The notes: a model not told the origin generated them from the sequence alone. A stretch of 64,000 nucleotides of DNA from Ophiura sarsii (GCA_035610835.1 CM069459.1:30664366-30728365), one strand, 5' to 3'. Shown: positions 48,623 to 58,864, numbered from the stretch's first letter. Numbers and translations are program-made.

Positions 48623-48946
48623 ATGCGACTAATGAACCCACGTCTTGGGTTTCGCTACCTCATCTTCCTCCTACTAGCATTCACCTGCATCACCTTCGTG
48701 TTCCTCCTAAGATGCAACGGTAGCAACAAGAGCCAGGGGGACGGGACGCAACAAGACGGTCCTCCCAGCCTCGGTTTAGGAGCAGGAGCGGCGGGAGCCA
48801 ATATTCGGCATCCTGTTGACAAGCGCGATTCAGAGGGGGCCGGACTTCATCAGGCTGAGCAGCCTTTTCATGAACCAAGAGATTTGCAGCAGGGGATACG
48901 TTATCAAGAAATTGAGTGCCTTATTAATGATGACTATACCATACAG
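48623..48946 (+). CDS. GLCE: GLCE coding exon 1: heparan sulfate D-glucuronyl C5-epimerase (gene 48623-58432)
   Basis: First coding exon of a four-exon gene (joined 48623-48946, 49888-50116, 54954-55190, 57396-58432; 1827 nt with stop; 608 aa against about 617 in human). The enzyme epimerises D-glucuronate to L-iduronate at C5 in N-sulfated heparosan in the Golgi. This exon encodes residues 1-108: a short basic cytoplasmic tail, a hydrophobic signal anchor at about residues 11-30 (type II topology), then a low-complexity Gly/Ala/Gln-rich stem. It ends in the family-like segment IECLINDDYTIQ. The start is the ATG at 48623, with A at -3; a second in-frame ATG follows three codons later. The donor is GTAAGA at 48947 and the exon ends in phase 0. 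Recognition rests mainly on exons 2-4. The stem is poorly conserved, as is usual for Golgi enzymes. Confidence 0.93.
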
Positions 48947-49584
48947 GTAAGATAGATACATCACTAAAAGTACCTGAGCCGTTATAAATGTGTCTTAACT
49001 TCTTAATATGTTGGGGGGGGGGGGTTGCACCCATGTTTAAAAGTTGTAATCATCCATCTGAATCCACTCTCAAAAACTACCCTTTTTTCCATTCAGCCCA
49101 CTATGTTGGTGTGGATTATTCCAACACTACGATTGGTTAAAAGCTTTAGTCATTGACTTTAATAAACCAAAGTAAAGATGGACAAGGCAGTGATTGGATA
49201 GAAAGTTTTATATCGCTATTTATTATACTTAGTGGAATAAGTAAACCCTAATTTTATGTTGCAATATTATACCCTTCATTTGTCTCTATTGGTGAGCAAC
49301 TATTGGTCAGCAGAGAACCTACAGTCTAGACACATGACGTGACCCCCCCCCCCCCCCCCCCCAACCCATAAAACACATGTGACAGGTATATAAACATTAC
49401 AAATCCGCCTAATACTTAAATCTAGATTTAGTGTACTATACTCGATTGTCAAATTGGTTTCTGCCTATAAACACAATATTACAGCTCGTCAATTGCGGTG
49501 ATTTGTGCAATATCTGTCATATTTGGTACACAAATTATTCTTTGATGGGCCTGTGCCGCTGGAGGTTTGAAATCCTACACCACT

Positions 49585-49615
<31 letters not shown>

Positions 49616-49887
49616 TTACCTTTAAAAAATGGCTGAATTAACTCTCTTTTTTTTCACAATTTTTGGGACCCATGTTTGGGGGTCACAATTTGTGCGATTT
49701 GTGTTTAGGGGAGGTTTTTGTCGTTGCGATATAAGACCCATTTTTAGGGTTTTCCAGCACAGATCATACCCCATACGTTAAGGGATCTTTTTGCAAAAAT
49801 TGACCATGTTTTAAACAGCACAGTGAGGTCATCATGGTGGTAAAAATATGCAGATCTTCATCACCTTTATTGTTCTCATTATTATAG
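48947..49887 (+). other. GLCE intron 1
   Basis: A phase-0 intron of 941 bp with GTAAGA...TATAG borders. It holds a poly-G tract (about 49012-49024), a poly-C tract (about 49346-49362) and a T/G tract (49583-49614). The block at 49014-49085 is similar to 22483-22551: a poly-G run followed by the shared motif AATCCACTCTCAAAAACTAC. No coding signal. Confidence 0.85.
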
Positions 49888-50116
49888 GGACGTCGTGAAG
49901 GGGACGAGGTCTTCCTTCCGTTCACCTTCGTAGAGAAATACTTTGATATTTACGGGAAGCTTGCGGAGTACGACGGGTACGATCGCTTCGAATGGCAACA
50001 CAGTAATGCCCGCCTCTACCAGCAGGGCGCTTATAAAGCGGACGGCGTCTTCATGTCATTTAATCATTACAACGTAGAGGCTAGGGACAGAGTCAAGTAC
50101 ATTAGTGGTGTGGAAG
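49888..50116 (+). CDS. GLCE: GLCE coding exon 2: N-terminal part of the lumenal epimerase
   Basis: The acceptor AG ends at 49887 and the donor GTGAGA starts at 50117. The exon encodes residues 109-184 plus the first base of codon 185 (phase 1 end). It starts [12 protein letters not shown] and carries the family-typical stretches [33 protein letters not shown] and [12 protein letters not shown]. These match vertebrate GLCE closely, as recalled from the family. Exon 1 ends in phase 0 and this exon begins in phase 0, so the join is in frame. The last 40 nt of the exon and the start of intron 2 are duplicated in tandem immediately downstream (copy at 50172-50266), which gives a second potential donor. 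The first donor is the one that yields an intact protein. Confidence 0.96.
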
Positions 50117-50266
50117 GTGAGATCTGATTGGTTAATTAAATGTTATACTCCCTCAATGCACCAATCAGAATGAGGCTAGGGACAGAGTCAAGTACATTAG
50201 TGGTGTGGAAGGTGAGATCTGATTGATTAATTAAATGTTATACTCCCTCAAGGCACCAATCAGAAT
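50077..50266 (+). repeat. Direct duplication of GLCE exon 2 3'-edge plus donor
   Basis: A 95-bp unit is present twice: 50077-50171 and 50172-50266. It covers 40 nt of exon, the donor GAAG|GTGAGA and 55 nt of intron. The copies differ at only a few bases. The second donor GT is at 50212. Its use would add 95 nt and bring an immediate in-frame TGA (after Gly-Glu-Ile), so it would not give a functional protein. Confidence 0.92.
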
Positions 50267-50303
50267 GGAATCAGAATGAATTTAAGTGTTGCATCATTTC
50301 ACA

Positions 50304-50712
50304 ATGAGCGTGTTTCTGCTGGGGAAGAAACCGCTAATAAACACTAAGTTTGCCCAGTAGAAACAGGCAGAACCCGGCAATAATCGGTATTTTTGGTAAT
50401 CCCAAAAATCTTCACAAACCAGGTTTGGAACCGGCAATAATCGGCAATAAACCCAATAGAAACAGAAAGGCAATTCTTAGCGGGTTTGCGCCTTGAACCG
50501 TATCACACTGGGTTATACACATTATTGTGAAGCAATCTTTTTCAAGTGCAGTGGCATTGTTTGGTATTACAAAAGGTCAAATGTCGTGGCCCATCGACTA
50601 GGATCGATAAACTTAGCGGTATCTTTACGCGAGTAGAAACAGGGGGATTAAAAACTGGCCGATTGAAACTTAGCGTTTACTTTTTGCAGTGCCCCAGCAG
50701 AAACACGCTCAT
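50304..50712. mobile_element. TGAGCGTGTTTCTGCTGGGG inverted-repeat element in GLCE intron 2
   Basis: Left end TGAGCGTGTTTCTGCTGGGG, right end CCCCAGCAGAAACACGCTCA. The left half is shared with 8262-8440, where the right end is missing. Confidence 0.8.
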
Positions 50713-50803
50713 AGTCTCACTGCATGACCTGTCATATTGTGCAGAGAGAGTCGAACTAGTTACATAATGTTATGGAATAGACCCACTCAATTCCAAAGAA
50801 GAT

Positions 50804-51720
50804 TTAAGGTAGCTGTATCGGCTATTACACCACTGCAGAAAAACAACTATTGTGCCAAATGAATAATATCTATACTTTTTATTTTGAGACCACATTAAAG
50901 ACAAGTCTTTGCTCTACCTATTTGAGAACTTTCGGAGTAATTTGGATATTTCTTATGTTTTTCTTTATTTTTTGAAAATTCCCTAAATTTTTGGACATTT
51001 GAATATTTTCAGCCAAGTAGGAAACTGCTATGGGTCTGTCACTTTGGGAGATGGTTAATAAGCATATTACCTAAATTCTCTCGCCAGTTTTTGTGAATAA
51101 AGTGTTTACTTTTTGAGAAAATTATTTATTTTTTTAGGGATTTTTTAAAGGCAAAAGTTCAAATTGACACAAAAAATACTAGAAACACTTTAATGGAAAA
51201 AGCTGGCGAGAGAATCTTCTAAATTGAATTACCTTTCATATGACACCTTGTTTGTTGAAATAGGAGCTATACTTCTCTTTAAAAATATTCGCAAAGTTTG
51301 ACTATTTAGTGTTTCTAGAAAAAATACCATTTTTTTTTGTTAAGTACTAACATTCCTACTCCATTCAATCCATGTTATGATTGTAAATGTGGAAATAATT
51401 ACATTAAATATTGTGCATTGGTATTTTGGCAAAAACATAATATAAAAAACATGTTCATCCCAAGGATACAAAGGGTTAAAAAAAAAAATTATAAATAGAG
51501 TGTGTTTTGAGAAAAGAAGCAATTTTGGGGAATTTGGCAACGTGCCAAAATCCTAACACACAGTAAGTCTATGAGGTTTTTTGAAGACAACAAATTGCGC
51601 CATTTGAAAACGGCTTGATGGAAAAAATTCAAAATTGGCATGTGACTTTATTTTATACACATCCTGTATAATTTTGAAGCAAATCTGAGCATGACGCCGT
51701 AGCCGATGTAGCTACCTTAA
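50804..51720. mobile_element. 917-bp TTAA-flanked inverted-repeat element in GLCE intron 2
   Basis: The ends TTAAGGTAGCTGTATCGGCT and AGCCGATGTAGCTACCTTAA are complementary. An inner inverted pair (TTCTCTCGCCAG near 51080, CTGGCGAGAGAA near 51203) is also present. No transposase ORF. Confidence 0.8.
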
Positions 51721-51726
51721 AGACAC

Positions 51727-51975
51727 CTCCACAATGCATTGCGTTTTTGCAAAATGCCTAATTCCAATTTGTCTCGGTTCCCATAGACATGCACACAATC
51801 ATGGCTTCATATAGCACGTTCATCGTTAGAGCTCTTAGGTTCTAGTTTACACCAATGAACAAATTAGTTATCAGTTTTCCTTTTTCTTATTTCTAAATAT
51901 TCAAGAGCTCAACAAATATATCGTGTGAAAAAAACTTTAGTTGGCTGGCGTTTGCGCAATGCATTGTGGGAAGAC
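51727..51975. repeat. Possible inverted-repeat element
   Basis: CTCCACAATGCATTGCG at left and CGCAATGCATTGTGGGAAG at right. Short termini only. Confidence 0.45.
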
Positions 51976-52289
51976 CTTAAAATCTTCTTTGATTCAATGC
52001 AGTACCAATTCAAGATCTCCTCTCAGATGGTGAATCCGTGCAAAGAGCGAATAGGGGCGGGTTGTATGCTGCTAGTTAAGATAGTGATCAGTTTTAATTT
52101 GTCATTTATATGTGATAATACCATTAGGAACAAATCAGAATTGGTTATCAAAAACTTCCTTCACCCAATGGAATTTGGGGAGCTGCACTGAAAAATGGTG
52201 GATGTTACAATCTAAGTGCGGATAGGTTTGCCCCTGAAATGGCAGCACCCTAGTTGATGCGATCTGATTCTGATGATTCTCTACTAGTA

Positions 52290-52343
52290 GCAGCAAAATT
52301 ACAGCGCTTTGATCAATCTTGGAAAGGCGCTATATAAATCCCG

Positions 52344-52375
<32 letters not shown>

Positions 52376-52376
52376 A
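52290..52376 (+). mobile_element. Retroposon 3' tail with (ATT)n
   Basis: AGCGCTTTGATCAATC...GGCGCTATATAAATCC followed by an (ATT)n microsatellite is the characteristic 3' end of LINEs and dependent SINEs of aquatic invertebrates. The body upstream (from about 52195) is not recognised. Lies in GLCE intron 2. Confidence 0.6.
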
Positions 52377-52562
52377 TTAAATTGATGTAGTTTTAACCAT
52401 TATGAAGGCTAGGGTGATTGTATTTCTAAAACAAATGCTTTAGTGAGTCTTTATCTAATTTAATTGGTACCCTGTTGTGAGAACAGTATCATCATTACTG
52501 TCACGAGAATGTTATTGTGTAAAACCAGACCTAAAATGACCTTTTGTTTTCACCCATCTTCA

Positions 52563-52775
52563 AACCCCCTGAGAACTACCGGCCGATTGGTTAAAAAGAT
52601 GGATACATCATTTATTGCACCAATGAGAGACATTGTTAGAATAATTGCATCCCTGATAAAGATGGGAGTGAAACATTTTACAAGCTGCATTTGAATTGGC
52701 TATTCATATGAGTATATCTTGTAATAAACCAATCAGAACCACTGTAAGATAGACAGGTAGACCCTAGGGGGTTAA
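52563..52775. mobile_element. CCCCCTGAG element, copy 2, in GLCE intron 2
   Basis: Left end AACCCCCTGAGAACTACCGG, right end GGTAGACCCTAGGGGGTTAA, with the same interior as the 6.2-kb copy. Confidence 0.88.
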
Positions 52776-53171
52776 TCAGTTGTGATGCCATTCTTATTCT
52801 TGTTTTGATGCAATAGCAAAAATGTCTATACATTATGAAACTATTAATATTTTATTGAATCATGGGACCAAACGTCAATTGTAACATGATCAAGGGAAAT
52901 GAGTCGCATGTCGTCAATTGTTGACATAGTCTAATTTTCCATTAAAAACCTGCGCTTTTATCCAAACCCCGTCACAATCGGATACCTGTGTGTCCAGCGA
53001 TACAACAATTCTTTGAATTTCCCGAACAATGAAAACATACAAATTTATCGCCTTTTATAATGCCTTATAACTCAAAATCAATATAGCGACATCCGACTCG
53101 TTCCCCTTGATCATGTCACAATTACAGTTAGCCATCTGCAGGAAATTGTTCAGGATGTGGTATTATGATGT

Positions 53172-53386
53172 TTAACCCCCTGAGAACTACCGGCCGATTG
53201 GTCAGAAAGATAGATACATCATTTATTGCACCAATCAAAGACAGTGTTAGAATAGTTGTATCCCTGATAAAGATTGGAGTGGAATTGTTTACAAGCTGCT
53301 TTTTGATTGGCTATTCAAATGAGTTTATCTTGCAATAAACCAATCAGAACCACTGTAAGATAGGCCGGTAGTGCCCAGGGGGTTAA
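53172..53386. mobile_element. CCCCCTGAG element, copy 3, TTAA at both ends
   Basis: Best-preserved copy. TTAACCCCCTGAGAACTACC pairs with GGTAGTGCCCAGGGGGTTAA, and TTAA flanks both sides, as in piggyBac target duplication. Confidence 0.9.
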
Positions 53387-53939
53387 ACAAACATACATAC
53401 GGTCATGTGAACAAAAAGTTGGCCAACAACCTTAATTTCACCCCTGTACTTTTCTATCATTTATTGTAATGATAGTGCTTACAAAACCGGATTTGTGCGA
53501 CCTTTTGATCAATATGGGTCAATACGATTTTGAGGATTGTTCACTGGCCTCGGATTTTGTCAGAGAATACAAATGTACACAGGTCCTCCTCCTTTCCCCC
53601 TCCTCCTTTCCCCCTCCTCAACCTTGTAGAGGGGGTGCGTAGTTGATAAAATTGGGCCAAGATTTGTGTTCATCTTTATCCATGGCAGTATATTGTCCCT
53701 GTTCTGTCATAACCTTGTATGTTTTTTCCCCGGCCCTTCAGCATGTATAAAATCAAACTGCCCAACAGTTATACGGCAATAAGGAAGTGTTGCTTTATGT
53801 TCAAGGGCACAAGCACTTAATTAAAAGCTTTTGATTAATGTGCTTTTGGCTATTGAACATGTTTAGAGCTTGCATACTTGCTTATGGCAACTCATAAGGT
53901 CGGACTTTTGTGATGGCCTTCCACACTGCTCTAGCGTAC

Positions 53940-54030
53940 ATTGTTCCGGTAGTTCTTAGTTAATGCGCATTGAGACGTCGTCAAAGTTTTTGCGCTACAT
54001 AAGCGCCGCCATACATACATACATACATGC
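53940..54030 (+). mobile_element. Probable retroposon tail ending in (CATA)n
   Basis: TTTTGCGCTACATAAGCGCCG followed by six CATA-type repeats resembles the LINE/SINE tail at 52.3 kb with a different microsatellite. The body is not recognised. Confidence 0.4.
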
Positions 54031-54051
54031 ATTTTTTCAGATATTGTCCAC

Positions 54052-54297
54052 TTAACACTTTCCACACGGCAGGTGTCTGCAGAAGACATTCCAAAATTTC
54101 ACAAAATGTTTCAAAAATGTCAAAACTATTGAATTTCATTACCATATTTGAATCAGCATGAGAAATGCATTAAAATAAGTACAAACATACCTAGTGTTGG
54201 TTCAGTAATCCGTGAGATAGACCTTCAAAGTTGGGAAAGGTTTCTGAAAATTCTGTTTTGTATATGGTAAAACCAAAGCCCGCGTGGAAAGTGTTAA
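54052..54297. mobile_element. CACTTTCC element in GLCE intron 2
   Basis: Reverse-orientation copy with TTAA at both ends: TTAACACTTTCCACACGGC to GCGTGGAAAGTGTTAA. Confidence 0.87.
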
Positions 54298-54953
54298 GCT
54301 GGTGTCCTCTGTAAGAATCCTGATGTAGTCTTCCTTGGTTGTCCCCTGGATTTCGTTCCACGTTTGGGTTGCCACAAAAGAACTTTGGCTGCTACTGCTG
54401 CTGCTTCGTCCTTTCTCCGAAAACAGTGTCCAGCAAGTTTAGAGCAGACTGCCCAAATGTTATACATAGGAGTATTACTTTATACGTGCTGAAGGGCTGG
54501 ATGGAGACACAAGGGTTTTAACAGAACAGCAATAAATCACTGCATTGGTCTCAAGATAAATTCAGTAAATTTGGTATCAAACCTGTTATCAAAGTTAGCT
54601 ACTCCCCTCTTCTATTATATCTGAAAACCCCTGTTTTGGGCTCAAAATCTGTGTAAATGCATTAGAATGGTTAGATTGTGAAATAAAACTGAGGGGGAGG
54701 GGGGGGGGGGGGGGGGGGTTCTACGGTCCTGAGTGACCCATTAGTTAGTTTGTTGGATTTTAAGATTGTTCATTAACATTTATTTGTAATAAAATTGAAA
54801 AGTGTTTGTAACTTTTTTGAAACCATTAGTAAAAAATGTGCATTATTATTGGAACTTTTTTGTTGTTGATGTTAATGATTTTTTTGAGCGAAACTTGAAT
54901 CATTAGAATTGTTGTTTAAATAATTGTGTTTGTTTGTTTGTTTGTGTCTGAAG

Positions 54954-55190
54954 GTGTGCCTATCTCCACTCAATGGGGTCCCCAAGGCTACTTCTACCCG
55001 ATACAGATAGCTCAGTTTGGGCTAAGCCACTACAGCAAAAATGTAACGGAAAAAGCGCCACGTGTGTTCATCTATGAGGAGGCGGAGGATGGCGATACAA
55101 GCCGCTGGTATCCACCGGATAGAACCAGTCAGATCAAGATGGTACACGATGAGGAGAGGAATTCTAATGTGATAGAGTTCCAAACTTCAG
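54954..55190 (+). CDS. GLCE: GLCE coding exon 3: central lumenal part of the epimerase
   Basis: The acceptor AG ends at 54953 after a T/G-rich tract, and the donor GTAGGT starts at 55191. The first two bases complete the Gly codon begun in exon 2, and the exon ends in phase 1. It encodes VPISTQWGPQGYFYPIQIAQ and then GLSHYSKN, which is nearly invariant in GLCE. After that comes the variable segment EEAEDGDTSRWYPPDRTSQI and the end at IEFQTS. An N-glycosylation sequon (NVTEK) is visible. The 3' part of this exon, with its donor, is repeated six more times through 56070. Those copies are treated as intronic because joining 55190 to 57396 gives the expected protein. Confidence 0.95.
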
Positions 55191-55199
55191 GTAGGTTGA

Positions 55200-56070
55200 T
55201 ATAGGGATGAGGGTGAATTGAGAGAGAATTGTCACTGGGTAGAAAGTTGAATATGGGATATAAACCGCTGGAATCCACTGGATAGAACCAGTCAGATCAA
55301 GATGGTACACGATGAGGAGAGGAATTCAAATGTGATAGAGTTCCAAACTTCAGGTAGGTTGATATATGCTAAGGGAATTAGGGGGAGTTGTCACTGGGTA
55401 GGAGGTGGAAAATGGGATATAAGCCACTGCAATCCACCGGATAGAACCAGTCAGATCAAGATGGTACACGATGAGGAGAGGAATTGTAATGTGATAGAGT
55501 TCCAAACTTCAGGTAGGTTGATATATGCTACGGGATGAGAGGGTTGTCACTGAGTAGGAGGTGGAATATGGGATATAAACCGCTGGAATCCACCGGATAG
55601 AACCAGTCAGATCAAGATGGTACACGATGAGGAGAGGAATTCAAATGTGATAAAGTTTCAATCTTCAGGTAGGTTATAATGTGCTACAGGATGAGGGGGA
55701 ATCGGGAGGGGTCGTCATATAAGGTAGGAGGTGGAGGATGGGATAAGCCACTGCAATCCACCGGATAGAACCAGTCAAATCAAGATGGTACACGATGAGG
55801 AGAGGAATTCAAATGTGATAGAGTTCAAAACTTCAGGTAGGTTGATATATGCTGAGGGATGAGAGGAAATTGGCAGGGGTTGTCATTGGGTAGGAGGTGG
55901 GGGATGGGATATAAGCCACTGGAATCCACCGGATAGAACCAGTCAGATCAAGATGGTATACGATGTTTAAATGTGATAGAGTTCCATTCTTCAGGTAGGT
56001 TGATATATAAGATTGTACACGATGAGGAGAGGAATTCAAATGTTATGTGTCAAAAGTTCAGGTAGGTTTA
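55200..56070 (+). repeat. Tandem array of GLCE exon 3 3'-edge plus splice donor
   Basis: Units of roughly 156-168 bp repeat the last ~105 nt of exon 3 and the first ~57 nt of intron 3. Donor-like TCAG|GTAGGT recurs with GT at 55191 (the real donor), 55354, 55513, 55669, 55837, 55995 and 56062; the last copy is shortened. The exon-like parts stay largely open: 55302-55538 reads through two copies as VHDEERN...IEFQTS. I see no acceptor of their own, so they are more likely intronic pseudo-exon fragments than alternative exons. Confidence 0.9.
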
Positions 56071-56501
56071 TATTATTATACACTACTGATTACTGAAATG
56101 GCTGGGTGGTTGGATTTATTTTATTTAAAAAATAGATTAAAAAAAATCAAACCAATAGGTTCAATTTTCCACAGTGTTCATAGGTTTGCTGCAGTCATAT
56201 GAGGTAGGCCTTTATTTGTTACACAATTTTTGATTATTTTCTCCAAGGTAGCAGAATTCAGGATCTCCTTTACAAAGGAGGATTTGCTGCACATGACATC
56301 AAGATATTGAAACGTAACTATTGCAAGATTCAATAGCTGTAAGGACAAGGTTAATGATAAAAGATAAGAAAAATAAAGATCTGTCTCGCATACCCCGCAC
56401 GCTTAAGTATGTGAAGTCAATTGTGGGTTTTTTAGTATTATAAGAATGGCTCCGAAAGGGGGAAAAAGAAGGACAAGTGTGCCAAAATTTAAAGGCGTTT
56501 G

Positions 56502-56850
56502 TTCTGATCACTTTTTTTGGCTATGATATTTTGTTCACATCAAGATATTTTAATATCAGAAGAATCCCCATATTTTTCTCATTATGTCTGTTAAATCTTA
56601 GGGGCCAGAAGTAGTCCATTTAGAAATAGGCTAAAATGTGGTGAATTACTGCCAAAGGTGGTTAACCACCCACCAGTTTGTGTACTACTCAATGGGCACA
56701 TTTCTTGTGAACTTGTGCTTCTAAAATAAGAACCATTGGAGTCATGCAACTCAAACTTTGGAATGCGACAATTTTAAGGATGACCTTTCATGTATAATAG
56801 AAAACATCAAGTTGAAAATCGGGCCAGCAATCAGACCATAATCACATATC
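56502..56850. repeat. Inverted copy of the 27.7-kb dispersed repeat
   Basis: Reverse complement of 27722-28080, with about 10-15% difference by eye. Confidence 0.85.
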
Positions 56851-57149
56851 GCAATAGCTATTTTCCCAAACGTATGTTACCTTTTTCCTAAATAATTGAT
56901 CAATGTTTATGAAGATAAGAAAGTCATATTGGTGGTATTAAAAAAAGCACCTTTTTTCAAATACTGTTTTAGAGCAGGCGGTTAATTAGTTTATTTGTTT
57001 AAATTCAGTGGAAAATTGAGGAGTGGGCCTTTATTAGGACATGGATGTACTCTGGTACACTAGGAACTAGGAAAGAAACTCCACAGTCCCAGACAGTGTA
57101 CTTAAGTAGTGTCTGCTACTAATTGGTTGAGTCTATTGTTATATCTTTA

Positions 57150-57290
57150 TGTGGACTGTGGATTGTTGTGGACCGATTGTAGATGATTGTGGACCCATGT
57201 GGATTTTGTAAAAGCCATGAATCCATGTGGACCGATTTTTCATGTTTGTGGATCTGTGTCGATCAAGTGTGGACCGATGTGGACCAGAAG
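57150..57290. repeat. Degenerate TGTGGACCGAT repeat in GLCE intron 3
   Basis: TGTGGACCGAT and variants recur about eight times. Confidence 0.65.
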
Positions 57291-57395
57291 GGGTACTTTG
57301 TCGATTTTGGCTGTTCCCAGTGGTAGGGTCTTTTTATTTTATCCAAAAAGATTAACAAATGTCTTTTCGTCATTTCTCCCATTTTCTCTGTTCAG

Positions 57396-58432
57396 AAATG
57401 CTTTCGGAAACCCAAGGATTTACACTGCCATTGAAATCGAAGGGAGATTTTGTGTTCACATTTGACGCCAAATTTTACACCAATTTCTCGTTAACCGTGA
57501 CGGTAGAGGCAGACGACGGACGTGAAAAACCAATGACGATGCGGTATACAAGCGACGTAGACAGTATTATGCATCACGGTAGTCATATCACATACGGGCT
57601 CGGCCCTATCAGGACTTGGAGAACTATAAGCCGTGATCTGGTCACCGATTTTCGTAAAGCCATGGGCAAAACAAACACTAAATCGGTGCGTAAGACCAAG
57701 ACGTCGTTACGCAAGGTGATCAAATTTACAGTACACGGCCACGGCCGTATAGACAATGTGACGCTGTCCACTTATAGTCACATGTCGCAATTTTACGATG
57801 CGGCCGATTGGCTGATCAGGACTCAAGACTCGCAAGGCGGTTGGCCGATTAACGTCGAGAGAAAACTCGACGATGATATTGCTACTCTCCCACCGGGTTG
57901 GTATTCAGCCATGGCACAGGGTCAGGCCATGTCCACTCTAGTACGAGCTTATCAAAAGACTCAAGACTACAAATACCTAAGTGCCGCTTTAAAAGCCACT
58001 AAAATATTCAAAATACCGTCAAAAGATGGCGGCGTTTTAGCCAAACTATGGGACAAGTTCCCGTGGTACGAAGAGTACCCGACGACGCCCAGCTCCTTTG
58101 TGTTAAACGGTTTTATTTATAGTTTAATAGGGTTGTACGACCTCCATACGATGGCCGGTCAGGAGGAGGGACGTGAAGCTTTTCAATTGTACACTGATGG
58201 CATGAGGTCACTAAAAACATTATTGCCGCTGTACGATACCGGCTCGGGGACGATATACGACCTGAGGCATTTGCATCTACCCAAAGCACCAAATTTAGCA
58301 CGGTGGGATTACCACGCTACGCATATTAGTCAACTCCAGCTATTGTCCTCCATAGACCCGGATCCATTGTTTACGACGTTCGTAGACCGATGGATAGGAT
58401 ATACCAAAGGAAAACGAGCCAAACACAACTAA
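57396..58432 (+). CDS. GLCE: GLCE coding exon 4: C-terminal catalytic region and stop
   Basis: The acceptor AG ends at 57395 after a pyrimidine-rich tract, and TAA is at 58430-58432. The exon encodes about 345 residues. A beta-rich segment with the sequon NFSLTV comes first, then YGLGPIRTWRTISRDLVTDFRKAMG. After the sequon NVTLS comes the alpha-helical C-terminal epimerase domain, with WLIRTQDSQGGWPI, PGWYSAMAQGQAMSTLVRAY and WYEEYPTTPSSFVLNGF. The end holds YDTGSGTIYDLRH and ARWDYHATH, and the protein closes with GKRAKHN, almost the same as the vertebrate C-terminus. The tyrosines at 491, 551 and 569 have the same spacing (60 and 18) as human Tyr500, Tyr560 and Tyr578, which are active-site residues as I recall them. 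No frameshift or missing motif is seen. Confidence 0.97.
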
Positions 58433-58641
58433 TATCACTTACTGAACGGGTTCATAACAATGTATAGAATGTAATTATTAAGGCAATGTCTACTTTAATA
58501 TCCCTAAATGGAGAATCCACCCCAACCTTTATACAGCTTCAGCTGTAGTCCATGTGTAAAGTGATGTCATAGGTTACAAAAGGGGAGATAATGCCAAATG
58601 TGAGGGTTTACTCTTTTTTTTATTGCTGATATACATTACAA

Positions 58642-58864
58642 TACTGTAAAACCAGAAATGTTTGTGTGCATTTAAATTTCGTTAATTTCGCGAGGAGCAT
58701 TGACTCGCGTAAATTTCATGCCGAAAATATTTCCAATCTACCATTGCAAAGTTACACAATGTAGCTACAAAGTTTACATTCGCAAGAACATTTATGCCAT
58801 GGATTAGGCCTGAATTGCTGATTTGTGAAATTTCAAACTCTCGAATATTTCAGGTTTTACAGTG
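58642..58864. mobile_element. CTGTAAAAC element downstream of GLCE
   Basis: TACTGTAAAACCAGAAATG ... CAGGTTTTACAGTG, with CGCGAGG/ACTCGCG in the interior. Related only at the termini to the main family. Confidence 0.65.

Larger units (their letters stand above)
50117..54953 (+). other. GLCE intron 2
   Basis: A phase-1 intron of 4837 bp. In order it contains the tandem copy of the exon 2 edge (50172-50266), an inverted-repeat element (50304-50712), a 917-bp TTAA-flanked element (50804-51720), an inverted-repeat element (about 51727-51975), a retroposon tail with (ATT)n (about 52290-52376), two CCCCCTGAG elements (52563-52775, 53172-53386), a retroposon-like tail with (CATA)n (about 54009-54030), a CACTTTCC element (54052-54297) and a poly-G tract (about 54692-54718). 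Confidence 0.85.
55191..57395 (+). other. GLCE intron 3
   Basis: A phase-1 intron of 2205 bp. It begins with the tandem array of exon 3 edge copies (to about 56070). A dispersed repeat follows at about 56502-56850, the reverse complement of 27722-28080. A degenerate run of TGTGGACCGAT-type units lies at about 57150-57290. No further coding exon is seen. Confidence 0.8.

Noticed and set aside
55302..55538. Exon 3-like open frame as an additional coding exon
   Set aside because: No acceptor precedes the copies, and including one would duplicate a segment absent from the family.
57359..57395. ATG at 57359 as a start for a separate 357-residue protein
   Set aside because: This stretch is the pyrimidine-rich acceptor region of GLCE intron 3; joining to exon 3 gives the expected full-length enzyme.
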